Shown: piece by piece, positions 33,701 to 50,125 of the stretch | Layout of the letters: every line of letters starts with the position of its first letter | Numbering within the stretch: position 1 is the stretch's first letter | Assembly: GCF_041146795.1 (NCBI RefSeq) | Contig: NC_135177.1 | Location: 23,286,560-23,350,559 of the forward strand | Length of the DNA stretch: 64,000 nucleotides | Origin: Maylandia zebra | Taxonomy: Eukaryota; Chordata; Actinopteri; Cichliformes; Cichlidae | Reading direction: 5' to 3' | Program-made: the position numbers and the translations under genes | The notes under the pieces: generated by a model | The model's database searches: none | What the model was told of the DNA's origin: nothing | The model's input: only the letters and a program-made list of their open reading frames with translations

Positions 33701-36700
33701 GCAAGTGGACTTCTCGATCTTCCAGCCAGACGGAGTTGTACATCTTGCGGACGTCACCAAGGGCGGCGTAGACACCAGCTCGGAACCTCAGCAGGACAGC
33801 TCTTATCGGGTTCAGGACATCAGGACCTTTGATGAGGATGTCATTCAGGCTGAGGCCTCTGTACTTCTGGCTGCTGTTCCACACCAACCTCACTGGGGTA
33901 GAGACAGAGTGTGGATTTGGCGCGATGAGGTGGCTTATATACCATACTGGCCCAGTCCAACTCTGCAGGACTTCTTTGGACAGCTTCACTGCAGCTCTGC
34001 GGTTTACCATCTCATGAACTTGTGCAGCATAGGCCTTCTTCCATTCAGGTTCTTTAGATAGCTTCATCTCGGTTCTGATGAATGTTGCTTCTACTGCTTT
34101 CCTGTTATTTGGCAAGGTTGGTGGATCTTCTACCCATGGGTATTTAGCATGCCAATGCGGTTCACTGTTGTGGGCATCTCCAGTTGAGTAAGTCAGGCCA
34201 TTCCTCACGATCTCCATCTCCCTCTCTTGTGCAAGCGTCATTTCTTTACCCCCTGGCTGGCAGCTCCCACAACGACACCCTCCACATCTCGGCTGGCAAG
34301 CGGCTCCGATGCTTTCCCACCTCCACCACTTCAGAAAGTCTCTGCTGCTGGTAGCTGTGGTGGATGGAGTCTCAGGGTGATCAGGGTGCTGACAGGAAGC
34401 CAGGTCTTTAGTAAATTCTTGGTACTTGAATGCAGCAACTCTCATTGATCTTGCGAAGTGAGTTTTGGAGGTGTGGGCCATCAAAGTGACTTCCTCAAAG
34501 AGGTCTGGATGTGTGCCCCCAATTGTCTTGCCAAGTGGACCGTCCCAGAGAACCAGGTCACCGATGGAACGGATCTTTTGGGGCACCAGCTGGCCTTCTT
34601 TATGGCTGATTAGAAGCTGGATCTCTCTGGGTCTGATGAGGTCTTGGAGAGGGATGTCAGGGAAGATCTTTTGTAGCTTCTGAGGTGGAACATGTCTTTC
34701 CACTTCAGCAATCTTGTCAAGACCATAGCAGACTAACTGGTGAGGCTTTAAAGTTCCTTTTGAGGTGTTGACACGGATCTTGAGAAGGTAGCGCTTGGTT
34801 GCCACAGACACCTTCATACCTCCGATACCCTGGATGACGAGCATGACGTCTTCACTGCGAAGGTTGAGCTTACTTGCAGCTTTATGGGTTATGTAGTTTG
34901 TGTCAGATGCTAGATCAATTAATGTCCCAATTCTCTGCCCATCATTGGCGATGACGTCCAGGAGCATCAGGATCACAGGGTACTCTTTTAGACCAGTCCC
35001 CTCCAGTAGACCTCTCTCTGCTGCCATGGAGTTGAAGGCTCGTGATGAGACGTTGCAGAAAGCTTTCCGACACTCCTGCGCTAGCTCTGGTGATAGTTTA
35101 GAGATGAACTCTTCTTGAACCTCTGTATACCTCCTCCCCTCAGCTCTCGCCGGACCAGACTTGGGCCTTTGTGATAAGGGTCGTGGCAAGGGACAAAGAA
35201 GGTAATGATGCTGGTCTTTGCACTCTGGTTTTCCACACAGGTAAGTAGTCTTTCTGCAGGGTTCATCGTGGATCTCGAGGCATCTCTTGCAGGCTCCAAG
35301 TTGCTGCACTGCATCCTCTTTCTCCTGTAACTTTGTGTTGGTTCGAAACCGTCTGCAGATGTAGAGCTTTCTCTTGTGCTTCGGGTCCCCACAGATGATG
35401 CAGCCTGCTGGATCAGTACTAGATTTAACTGACTTGGTACGGGCGTACTTCACTGGGAACTTTATTCTCTCCTTGGCAGGGTCGATGTCTCTCAGCTGGT
35501 CTAACTGCTCGTAGATGGACTCTTGGGATTGGAGGTATGCGAGCAGCTTGTCAAACCGGTTCTGATGAGTCACAGCATTCTTTGGATCAGCAGCGTGTGT
35601 GAGCCAGTCTTTCTTTAGGGACTCAGGCAGCTTGCTTTCGATAGACTTTATTACCAAGAGGTTCTTTATGGCATTTGCTTCATCCAGCTCACTCAAATCA
35701 TAGAGGGCCTTTTCAACTGCGTGGATAAGCTCTATAATTCTTCTAGGCTGGTTGCTACGAACAGGAGGGATAGCTTGAAGCTCCTCAATGATTTCAATGG
35801 CGATGGTGGCTTGATTTCCATAGCGGTTCTCGAGGACTCTGAAGATCTCATCGGCTGAGGTGTATGTGGACAGGCGCAGATCTTTGGCCACTTTATCATC
35901 GAGGCTATCGAGAAGTTGGAATTTCTTTACTTCCACGGACCCGGTTGGTTCACCTTGCTTTTGCAGAGCCTCCCATTCCTTCCGCCATCTGTAGAACTCA
36001 CGCTGGCTGCCGGTGAACTTTGGTAAAGCTGTGGCTTTCAGTTTTATGGCTGCGACCGAGGCTGCGTTGCGGACTGTGACAACTGCTTGGTCGGCATCTC
36101 TTTTAATCCTCTCTGCTTTGATCAGGACTGCCTTCCCTGACACCAGCTTTGGAAGGCAGGTTTGGAGCTCCATCAGTCGACGATCACAATCTCGCCTCTC
36201 AGCAGGTGGAGCCCAGCGGTTCCATGTCTGGTGTGCCTGCTTAGCTTTCTTCACCAGTTCTTCTAGATGGTGGAGCATAAAATCATATGCCTCCAGCGGT
36301 GTATCAGGCTGAGTGGATGTGACGTTCTCACACGCCATTTCTGCTGATTTTAGAGCAAGGGTCAGTTCTTTTTCACCATATGATGTCCACAGTGTCTCTC
36401 TGATCAGGTGCTTCACCTCCTTCAACTTCTGCTCACATTCTTTCTCCGTTTTTTCGACGTCTGCTCTCTGTTGGCCCATCAGCTCCGGTGTGCCCTCTGC
36501 TTCACACTGCGTGATGTAGGCGGCCTCAAGCTCCTCGTTCGCGTCAATCACTTTGGAGCCCTCTACTGTGAGTCTCTTGAAGGTATCCTGCAGCTCCTCT
36601 ACAGACATATCCATGTGGGTCCTTATTATATGGTTGGTGAGTCTGGAAAACAGTCTCTTTGCAGTGGTTCGCTCTATTTTCAGCTCTTCGAGTGACTTGG

Positions 36701-36710
36701 ACTCAGCCAT
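30723..36710 (-). pseudogene. BEL/Pao Gag-Pol polyprotein with one in-frame TAG
   Basis: Polyprotein for reverse transcription and integration. The frame is open from within the LTR (36926); the likely start is 36710 (MAESKSLEELK). In order, residues counted from 36710: coiled Gag; Pao gag domain DUF1759 about 227-400 (LPKFTGSQREFYRWRKEW); Cys/His knuckles about 437-507; aspartic protease about 592 (GTLIDLASDTNYIT, without the usual DSG); RT about 937-1100 with AYVDDI near 1062; RNase H from about 1267 (AITFSDGSEHAYGA); integrase with HHCC near 1598-1640, then DLFGPYH, SDPGTNF and a Glu in SPHRNGAAEAAV. A TAG at 31052-31050 interrupts the frame after NNFWRS. The same frame then stays open for about 108 codons (GPNLFIRSKWH..) to TGA at 30723-30725. 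That part encodes the integrase C-terminal region, so the copy carries a single break or a readthrough site. Confidence 0.9.
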
Positions 36711-36866
36711 TCTGTTTTCTCGGTTGTTGATTGGACAGGCAAACGGTGTGAAATTTCCTCCAGGCCCCCAGGTGGAGTCTTCTCCGTCTTTGTGGTGAGC
36801 TTTTGTGGAGTCTTCACTGGTCAAGGCCGGTTTCTCTACTGGCCAGGCCGGTTTTTTACTGTCAAG

Positions 36867-37280
36867 TGTTCCTCTGACTGTGAGGTGTCCACACTTGAAA
36901 AAGACCAGACTTTGAATTTCACTCAACTTTATTTAGACCAACTAGTTTGATAGCTGGTAGGTAGCAGCAGGTAAAAAACCGATAGCCTGTCTTGTTCAAA
37001 GTCTTCCTCACAGTGGAAAAGTGCTTTGTTTGCCGTCCTCTCAGTATGTTGCACCCGAGTCAAATGACTGCTGCATGCATTTAAAGGTTTACTCGGCACG
37101 CCCACCCTTGATTGCTCTAATGTGGCTCACCTGGCAGGGCGGCGCACACCAGGCCGTGCTTAGTTGTTGATTGCACCCAAGGTCTAATCAGCGGCCATGG
37201 GTAAGCAGCAGCACCGAACAGGTAGAGGGCAGGAGGAGGAAAAGAGGAATAACAGCTACACCTACTAGGTCAGCGCGACA
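36867..37280 (-). repeat. BEL/Pao 5' LTR
   Basis: Direct repeat of 30265-30678. In element orientation this is the promoter LTR. The long gag-pol frame remains open into it as far as an ATG at 36926. No primer-binding site could be matched with confidence just inside the LTR. Confidence 0.92.
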
Positions 37281-37368
37281 ATATCCATGCTGCAGATTAT
37301 ATTCTTAATGCAATGGTACTGTTGATAATTATTTAACAATAGCAGTAAAATAATTTCCCTGCTCCACA

Positions 37369-37830
37369 AGGTCTATTGAACCATTGACTATTAACAAAAG
37401 TATTGCACAAAAGGTATTGCACAGTGAGGTGAAGAGGCACTACAGCTTAGTTGTTCCCCCCTCCTTTGTCCTCCTGTTTCCCCTCCCTCTCCCCTCCAGA
37501 GAGGAGTTAAACAGTCTGATGGCGTGTGGGACAAAGGAGTTTTTAAGTCTGTTAGTTCTTGTCTTGGGGAGAAGCAACCTGTCACTGAACAGACTCTTCT
37601 GATTGTTTATGGCCGTGTGCAGAGGATGCCTGGCATTGTCCATAATGTCCAGCAGTTTCTTTAATGTCCTTTTCTCTGCCACTGTCACCAGAGTGTCCAG
37701 CTTCATGCCGACCACAGAGCCAGCCTTCCTGATCAGTTTCTCCAGCCTGGATGAGTCCTCCTTTGCTGTGCTGCTCCCCCAGCACACCACAGCATAGAAA
37801 AGTACTCCAGCAACCACCATATGTAGTCTG
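37369..37830 (-). mobile_element. LINE copy B, reverse transcriptase C-terminal part
   Basis: The minus frame from 37820 encodes MVVAGVLFYAVVCWGSSTAK, EDSSRLEKLIRKAGSVVGMK, LDTLVTVAEKRTLKKLLDIM, HPLHTAINNQ and KTRTNRLKNSFVPHAIRLFN. This is the thumb/C-terminal end of a fish non-LTR reverse transcriptase (jockey/CR1 superfamily, Rex1- or L2-like). It is the continuation of 29040-29313 after the nested insertion, and is 5'-truncated near 37830. Confidence 0.85.
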
Positions 37831-38599
37831 GGTCAGATGTAATATGAATGCATGCTGGTGTTTCTGTCACATAAGTGCGTGACTCATCCTGTAGGCCTGA
37901 TGTGCAGTCAGTGATTTCATTTATTTGGAGGATAATCGTCGGGGGATCAACCCTAAACCCGGTTTCATTCATGCGTGGTGGTGATCTCAGAGGATCGCGA
38001 GGTTTGTAAGACGGCGCAAACACTTGCAAACCTACCGTTACCTCTCATCCAACTATCCTCTTTTTCTTCTCTGGATTTCCACCTGCCCGGCTCGTCCTAC
38101 ACTCACAGAAATCAAGACTTGTCAGTGTAGGTTTGAGTCTAATTGACAGTTTCGTTCACGCTTCAGTGTTAAGGCTTTTGCGCCAATCCTCTCCCCTTCC
38201 CCGTTTTCATCGCTTTCATAATTGCCACCAACATAATGACACAGTTGCTGTGGCAACCATGTCTGTGTCTCTCTTCTCTCTCTCTCTCTTTCTCTCTCAC
38301 ACACGTACACAAACACACTTTGGATCTTCCCCTCACTTTACCGGCTGCTTTAAATTTTGCAAGTTTTCTTCCGTTTTTTCGGAGAAGCTTTTATACATTC
38401 TTATTTTCATTCGTTATATTTTTTTTTTTACTTCTTCGGGAAGAACATCAGTCAAATCCCTGGTCGACATTTTTTTCCCCGTTTATGTTTATTTATTATT
38501 TTTATCAGAGCCAGTAAAACGTATGCAGGCCTTCAGGGGCGCGCAACTAAAGATGGAAATTAAATGGAGGAGAGTAAAGATGAACGCCACCAGTTGAAT
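37831..38599. other. Intergenic with CT-rich simple repeat
   Basis: A CT-repeat (38270-38300) and T-rich sequence. No exon was recognised. Confidence 0.45.
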
Positions 38600-39278
38600 G
38601 GGCCTATTGACCATCAGCGCCGAGCGGAGCGCGGAGTCTCATCAGCGCCTGTCTGATCGGCCAATCACAGCGTCCCCCCCCCCCCCCCACTGGTGGACCT
38701 CCGTGAGGCCAGTCGCAGTTTAGGCGGTGTAACCTATAGGCTATCGCGTGGAGACGATTAACTGAACCAGTCTTAGTCAGTTTCTAGATGGAGAAAGTGA
38801 GCCTGGCGGATATTTTGTTGGTGAAAAGCTTCACATTTTTGCGCACCTGACATGCGAATCCGGCTACTTTGCGTGCTGTCCGGGATAGTTACTCTGCAGG
38901 CTAACTTGTGCCGCACACCAGGCGGAAATTTCCGACGTAGTGTGTAGATGAAGTGCTTTGTCACATGTATCAGAAAATCTCAGAACATCTCGTTGTTCAC
39001 CGACTCTCTCTCCCCTCCTCTCCCGCTCGCGTCCCCCCCCCCTTCGTCTTTCCGCCGTCATGATGGATTATCAATAGCCTGATGGAGACACAACAAGCGC
39101 GATCGAGATTTGCTGCACTTCTAAAACACACGGGCAATTAAAATAAGTGGCGCATCCAGCAACAGTTCACCATCTTCTGCTACAATAACAGGCTGCCATC
39201 TGAGAAACCGCTGAGATACAGTGCGCAGGCTCTTCCAGCGCTCCTCTTCAGCATCAAACCCCCCAGAGCAGCGCACAG
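38600..39278 (+). promoter_or_regulatory. shisa7: Probable shisa7 promoter and non-coding first exon
   Basis: GC-rich sequence with a CCAAT box (GGCCAATCACAGCG, about 38659), a C-homopolymer (about 38675-38689) and many CpGs. A donor AGCGCACAG/GTAAGG at 39278/39279 ends a likely first exon. A possible second leader exon starts after TGTATTGCAG at 41369. The coding start is 43082, so the leader would be spliced. This is inference from base composition and splice signals. Confidence 0.4.
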
Positions 39279-42200
39279 GTAAGGCACGACATTATGCACC
39301 TTTTATTAATGCAACGCCAATTACGGAATTGCAATCAAAGCTGATTGATAAGTGCTCTGTGTGTTTGTGCGTGCATGAAAATTGAGTTTGGCATCAGTTT
39401 AGACGCATCCGCTGACCTGGAGGCTGTCAAACAAAAACATTTGAATGAAATCTGCGCCACACAAAACATCTGCGGGCTTTATTCCGCGAACACCTCTTTT
39501 CCCCCACCTCTTAATCACTTTAATCGACAAGTGGCAGCAAACTGCGACATTATAACCATATTGGTATTAAGAACACTGATATCACACGCACACACCGACT
39601 CATCCAGCCGGACTACACACACACCGGCACGGATACACCCACGCACTCTTAGCCTACTGATAGATGCAAGTCATGTCCATAACCCGCATGCTTGTTTGTT
39701 GCAAGTTGCAACTTATTAACACAATGAAGGATGTAGTGTAGTCTGAGGAGTCTGTCCACATCCGTTCGTCTGATGCAAAGTAAATGCGCAGCATATATTC
39801 GCCGGTGAGACCAAAAGCAGCCGCTGCTCCGCGCGGCTTTCGCTGCAATTAGACGTCTTTTTGCGCACACGCAACACACGACTTGTTTGCGCGATTTCTC
39901 CCCCCTCCCCCTAAAGGATTCACACCACAGTGCGTTTTGCAACAGCACGTCTAGAGGAAAAAAAAGGGGCCATTTTGTTTGATTTTTTTCAACAAACACC
40001 TGTTGAAATGATTGCATGCCCAGCCGTTTGCACAGCTCCTGCAGTGAAAGAGGCCCCAAGGTTCGTTTGCTTTGACACACTGACAAATCTAGGAATTTGG
40101 AGTTGTAAGTGATTGAGTTGTCCTCCCTCCTGTGGCCATGCAAGTCAGGGCTGCTTCCTCACACATGTGAATGTGTGCCTTTCACCCCTTTGGTACAGTT
40201 CTTCCTCTCTCCCTCCCTCTCTGCTGCATTGCTTCAGCACCACACTATACAGACATCTAGAGGACCAGATTTATGAATAATAGCAGGGGGGATTGTTTTT
40301 GTTTTTTTGCCATGGATCAGTCTTCTGTAGTTTAAATACATTCAGGGTGAAAATTTCAATGTTGGGCATCTGCATATGCACGTTTAGCAGGAGCGGTTTA
40401 AGGATTTGGTCAAAAAATCCTCATGAAGTGGAATGATTGAGAGCAGAGCACAGACATTACGGTGACGGGAGAGTTGGGCAGCGTTGGCGGATGACGGTGC
40501 GAGGCATCAAGTGTCATCGTGTTGAGAAGGAGACGTGCAGATGTGACTTTGAAATCTGGTTTGGCTAATGGGTGTAGATTGGATTCTACCTCCCTTCTCT
40601 TTCACTGCCTCTTTCACTCACACACAGACAGAGCTGCAGTGCTATTCTGAGAGAGTTAGCTGCCTCAACCCACGCACAGAATCTGAGAAAGAGAGAAAGG
40701 CAGAAAGAGGAAAAGGAGGGGAGCAAGAGGAATAAAGGAGAGAGGCAGAGACCGACTACGAGGGGGTTTACAGAATGCCAGCTTTATTCTCTCACATGCA
40801 TGCATGTACACACTCGCACAGTAAAGGGTTTCTTTACTGTTTCACATTCTTTCCCTCTTACTCTTCCAACAGCGGTTGATTTGCAGTTCTGATTAGCACT
40901 TCTCTTCTCCTCTTGCGTGTGGCATGGACTGTGTTTGCAGATCTGTTTGGTGGTGCTGTTTGTGTGATGTGTTGTATTGGTAAGTGCTGGGAGAAATGTA
41001 CTTGATTCTGTGCCACCCACACACCGCCCTCCCACTCATGGTCGTCTCTGCATCTATACCTCTGGCTCTTCCCGCTCGCCACAGTCTCTTTGCTCATTTA
41101 AATCCCTACCCAGCATTTATCCCTCTGCTCCCGTTCTCTATCACTGGCTTTTCAGGAGAGTGTTCCTCCTGCAACCAAACAGGCACACTAAAACACACGC
41201 ACACACACTTGCAGCTTTCCACGATGCACATAGCGCATTTAATAAAAATAACTGTGGTGTGCGTGTGTGTACCCAAAATGATCACACACACTCACAAAGA
41301 GGGTCAGTAAGTGTGGAGAAGAGGTTGCAGAGCTGCTTTCTAATCTAATGTCTCTCATTTGTATTGCAGTGGACATTTGGCCAACGATTTTCCAGATTTG
41401 TCCGTACGTAAACCCGAAGACAGTTGTGGAAATCAAGCAGAACGCTTAGAAACGACAAGAAGGGGGGGGAAAAAAATCACCCGGAGAACTCCTTTGGAAC
41501 ATTAGTCAGTGGGAGAGCTGCTGTGCTTCGTGTTTCTCATTTTTCCTCCACTGAACTCTCCTCACAAGGTTAGAGGAGCATGTAACTGAAACAAGTGGAG
41601 CCCTCGGTGATTTCAGCATTCTGTCTCCCCCATCTGTGCCTACATTCTCTGCTACAGATAGGGACATTTTGATAATTACATATAATTATAATTTCTGTGG
41701 GAGACAGATCTGCCTCTGTCTATTATTGCCAACACCTCCAACACAATAACTTCACACATTTACATATTTCTCCACAAAAGTGATATTCTTTCAACATCGG
41801 AGACAAATCAGGAATAATTTTACTTAGAGAGACATGTCACACGGAGAAGCAATGTGCCATTCACTTCATATCTAATTAGCGACACAGTTGAGTGACACGG
41901 GCAACATTTTGTGCCTACAAGCTGAAGGCAGAGCACTTAAAATCATGACATTTGCCTCATTTGTGCAATGTATTTTACAGGCTGGGAGTCGTTTCTTTGC
42001 TTTATGATTACTCCCAATTTTCAGTGCTTGCGGTCTTCTAGCACTTAACCAGAGCCATTCTCATTATCACCCACAGCCCAGTCACAGTAACGGTCCGTGC
42101 CAGGCGAGTACTGAGCACAATAATCCAGCCATAGAAAAGACTGAGATAAAGTACACAGTGTATCTATAGATGTGATGGGTGCCGAGAACAGGCTAACGTG

Positions 42201-43081
42201 GAGATAATGCGGTACTCTATAGAAACTAGGCCACACTAATGGACAGTATTTATCAGTGGTGCAGTCATTTATTTCCATTTAATTGTTTACTATGGCAAAA
42301 AGTGCCGAATATATAAAAACAAAATAGATTTAATATCTTTTTCCTTTTTTTCCCCCCCCAGAAAGGATTTGCTTACAGGTTAAACAAGTGCCATTTCTGA
42401 ATGTACGTAGTGCCAGGCTGTAAAAGGAATGAAGAGAACAGATAAACTTGTTTACATTTAACAAAAAACTGGCCATAGTCTATTCTTTAAGTGCCATCAG
42501 CGCAGGAATGTACAGGAATGCCATATTCTATTAAAAATACTTGCTCCTAACTTTGTGGTTGCAAAGCGTAATTTCACCCCTGGTAGTAAATGAGATGTTT
42601 GTTCTTTTGTTCAGTAGGGCATGTAGGATGAGGCATTAAGGACTAAAAGCATGAAGATTGTTTTCAATCTGTGCTTTTTACAAAACTGCATCCATTTGAG
42701 TGTTCTCGAATCGAGAGGGGTTTTTAGAGGGCAAGAGATGAAGTCATTACACTTTCAGAGCTCCCTTCTAACAGGAAATTAAAAACATTTTAATACCATT
42801 ATCACCAATTATTGAAACTTACAAAAACATTTTGATACTGTTTGTACAGTTTTTTTATTTTTATTGTTCCCGACCTTTTCTATTATTATAACACCTTATA
42901 AATACGAACAACACAAAAAATTTCAGATTTCATCAGCCAGCATTAGTGAATGAAACTCCAGTACCCAGTACATGCTGAATGCATCACATGCCAATTTAGT
43001 GGGTTAAACTGCAGAAGTGGATACACCGTTGCAACTGCATTGACTCAATAAAAAAAAAATAGATGTCTTAGTCATGTAAAA
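39279..43081 (+). other. shisa7: shisa7 5' introns and leader
   Basis: AT-rich with some simple CA repeats (41190-41290). Possible acceptors before the coding exon are ACTGCAG at about 43014 and TCTTAG at about 43069. No further coding sequence was recognised. Confidence 0.4.
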
Positions 43082-46851
<3,770 letters not shown>

Positions 46852-49800
46852 GGTCAGTGCCTAATGTAGAGTTTAGATTAAAGGGACAGGAATATATCAC
46901 CCTTCTGCATTTAACTATTAGACATTCAGCTACAAGAAATACAACTAGAAGTATAAAGTATTGTAACAGTATAATGTGTTTAGGCTATTCAAATTAGTGT
47001 TATCTTGTAATTAAATAGCTTAAATATGACTTACTTATAAAAACTAAAAATTAGGTAGGGGACATCTGTTCCAGTTATGTGATAGCCTACATCAGCCATA
47101 TTTTGTATCTGAATTTGCCGCATTGCCATATACAGAGGTGCCATTACTTGTAGAAGGACTGACTGGGAGGGTGAAATAAAACCAACAGAAATGCCGTTCA
47201 TACTTTAGTTTTTATATATTTTTTTCAAAAAGTACTCAGGAGCCATATTAGATAGGAAACCAGATGATATTAATGAAAAAACAGGGTAAAGGAAGCGGAG
47301 GCCTGTGTGGAATATCCTGTCACAGAATTTCAAAGAACTGAGCCAACTACCTGGACTGCCACTCCGCTCGGTCCTCACCGACGAAAATTTATTAAACTGA
47401 CTCTCAGATGAGGAGCCCGGTGGACCGGACGAGGCTGAATGATGAACTGTGCGCCTGTTGAACTCTTCTGCACCGACCTCGTGCTGACTTAGTGAGACAG
47501 AACTGATTTTTTCTTTCTTGCTTCCTGTATAACCTAGAGGACAAGACGGGCTCTGTTTCTGAGCGACACGCAGCAGTCTGACACAACGCCACCACCCGAC
47601 AGGAACTGAGGACGTATCCACATTACTGATCTGATTCCATGGGTTGCCTACTTTTCCATGTGACCTTAGATTAAACCTCCAGAGGAACTCACAATCTCAT
47701 TACTGTTACACTACGGGAGCGTAAGCTGATATAAGATTATGGGTGAGTTTTTCTCAATGTTTTCATCTATAGATCAGGACCTACCTGTTTGAAAAAAATA
47801 AAAACAACGGGCTACCAAATATTATAGAGCCATCAGTCACGGCGTTCCAAAAATTCTTGACATACACATACAAAATCAAGAGATAAAAGAACAGACGTAT
47901 GTGTTCAGTTTACCAATAAAGAGGCAACTCGCTCTAACGAAGAGCAGAGGCTTCTCCACAGAGCACAAACGATAGACCATGACGCAGAGGTTGCACTTAC
48001 ACAACTGTCCTTACAAGCCATTTATGGAGATACAAAGAAAATCCCACACAGGAAGCTGGTCTGACAATCACCATTTAATTATTATCACCAGGTGACAAGT
48101 TATTAAAAAGTCAGCAACATTTTGTACAGACAGAAGGATTGGCTTCAGAGCAAGCCGAAACCCTCAGAGTCAAGAGCGAGGGCGACCTGAGGTCCTCTCC
48201 TGAGCGGCTCCAGTGTGCCATACAAGAGACTCGGATGGTTAGGAAGCCCTTCCCATCTTCAAGACAAAGACCTTGCTGTATCATAACGCACTTCAGCCAG
48301 TATGAAAAAAAAAAAACAGAAACGGAAAAAAAAAAATCTTCATCAATAACAACGCTTTTCAATACTAAGGGCTATCCTATATACTGTAGTATGTGATATC
48401 TGTGGTCCATATAAAATGCTATCTCTTTCTATTGATTTTGTGTTGATATTGTCATGATGTATTAAGTATTAATGTGTACAAAAAAACAAGAGAAATTTAA
48501 GCACAGTTCAACGAGAATCAGAGACTAAACTTTGCACAAATCTAGCCCCTGATATTTGCACCAGATACAAGCACACTTTGTATCGTGTCCTCAAGGTTTA
48601 CATTCTGTACAAGCACGGCTGAACGTGTGACCAATCAATGGAAGGTATTATACTGAGAGAGGATTTTCTTTTTTCTTTTGCTTTTTTTAAACAGAAATCG
48701 TCGGTAATAACGCCGATCAAAGAACGAACTTGCACCGGCTTTCTTTTCTTTTTTCTTTTTCTTTGTGTTCAGTCATGTGGAAAAGCTACAGAGATGAAAT
48801 GCTGATAAACAGAAACACATTTGGACAATCTTCCTACACACAGTGCTAAATGTAGTTGTTATGAATATGATGGAGTGTTATTATTAATAATTATTATAAC
48901 TGTTATGGTTATTATTAACAATTATCTTACGATGTGATGTTCTTTTACTTGGTGGGATTTAAGTGTTTATTGTTTTTAGATAACTAGCATTCTCGCGACT
49001 AGTTGGTTTTTCATACATCTGGTCATAAACTCGAGTTTTTAAGACATTCCAAATCTTGATGCATGCCAGCTCCATTTCATTGAGAGGCATTTTTACAGGA
49101 TGCCTGGATTTTAGGGTCATTGATGCCTTTATGGCCATTTTTCCAGCTGTATGTACTGTGCCTAGACATCGGCCTTATGACTTCTTGATCTTAAGTGATT
49201 ACTTAGGTTTCCACTCTGGTATTGAATAATCTGCAGCCTTCTAAACGTACGCGTAGATGACGGCGAGGGATAGATGAGTTTGGGATCGGCCAGAAGTGAT
49301 TTTAACATCACACACAGTCTGCTATCTCCTCTGCGGCAGCCTGCCCCAGTAACTTAAAAATGGGTTGTACACGCTGAACCCATGATGCCATAATGTATGT
49401 ATGTATCGAATGAATGTTTATTACACAGGTTGGAGACAAAACAGGCGTCTAATGGAAACCTGATTGCTTTGAGTGCAGTGTCTTTTTCAGGGAAATAGGA
49501 CAGGTGACATACAGTAGTGTTAGACTTTTTTAATAGAGCCACAAAAGGTCTGTAGCAAAGTCTGTAATATCTCACAAGCCATATCCATCGAAGCTCATTA
49601 TCACAATTTTATAAATGGTTAATCTAATTTGTGCAAGTATTGTATTTTGTATAGCTAGTACAATCAGAATATTTTAAGTGATCTCTTCGGCATTAATTTG
49701 AAGATTCAGAAAAATTCTGTGTTAGTATTTAATGATCTGTACAGTGCCAAACTCATAACATTTTGTTGTCTTTTTATCGTCACACCCTCCTAGATGGCCA

Positions 49801-50125
49801 CAGGGGTTATTTACTTTTTTCACAGAGGAGAGCGAATAGACAGCCGAGTGAAGCTGAAAAGCTCCTTTTCAGAAGGAAATGAATGAATATGATGTGTGTT
49901 TTTAGCCATTATGAATTCATTTAGAGTGCGGATTCTTTAATGGCCATCTGAAGCGGACAGGGACAGTGTCCAGTATTGGGGGAAAAAAAACAATTCATGG
50001 ATTAATTTTGACGCCTATAAATTTCGAAACGGCCCTTTTGTTATTGTTTAATGCATTGATCCCCTTGGATACGACAGTGACTTACAAAGAATTTGTATAA
50101 TAAAGTTGGTGGGAAAAAAAACTGT
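46852..50125 (+). other. shisa7: Long shisa7 3' UTR
   Basis: Non-coding, AT-rich sequence after TGA 46849-46851, ending at AATAAA 50099-50104 about 20 bases before an A-rich cleavage area. No mobile element was recognised inside, in contrast with the flanks. The length, about 3.2 kb, is typical for synaptic protein transcripts. Short open frames (47205-47621, 48111-48396) show no family features. Confidence 0.55.

Larger units (their letters stand above)
30265..37280 (-). mobile_element. BEL/Pao LTR retrotransposon, nearly intact
   Basis: A 7016-bp element in minus orientation: two 414-bp direct LTRs (30265-30678 and 36867-37280), TG..CA ends, and an internal region of 6188 bp with one long gag-pol frame. 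A purine-rich tract (GAGTGGGAGG on minus, next to the LTR at 30679-30688) is the expected polypurine primer site. By my comparison the LTRs differ at two positions, so the insertion is recent. No matching target duplication was found (left flank CTCTG, right flank ATATC), which is unusual for BEL/Pao (normally 4-6 bp). Confidence 0.92.
29314..37368. mobile_element. LTR-like element (TG..CA, 4-bp AGGT duplication), split by the BEL element
   Basis: It consists of 29314-30264 plus 37281-37368 (about 1039 bp without the BEL insertion). It begins TGTTAAAGGTTC and ends CTGCTCCACA, and it is bordered by AGGT on both sides (29310-29313 and 37369-37372). Copy A of the LINE shows the uninterrupted target ATTGAGGTCTATTG. 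TG..CA ends with a 4-bp duplication fit a solo LTR of a retrovirus-like or Gypsy-type element. AATAAA signals are at 29709 and about 29837. No second LTR, gag or pol of its own is visible, so the family is unknown. Confidence 0.75.

Noticed and set aside
31364-36798. Many plus-strand open frames of 60-150 codons
   Set aside because: All are antisense shadows of the BEL/Pao gag-pol frame.
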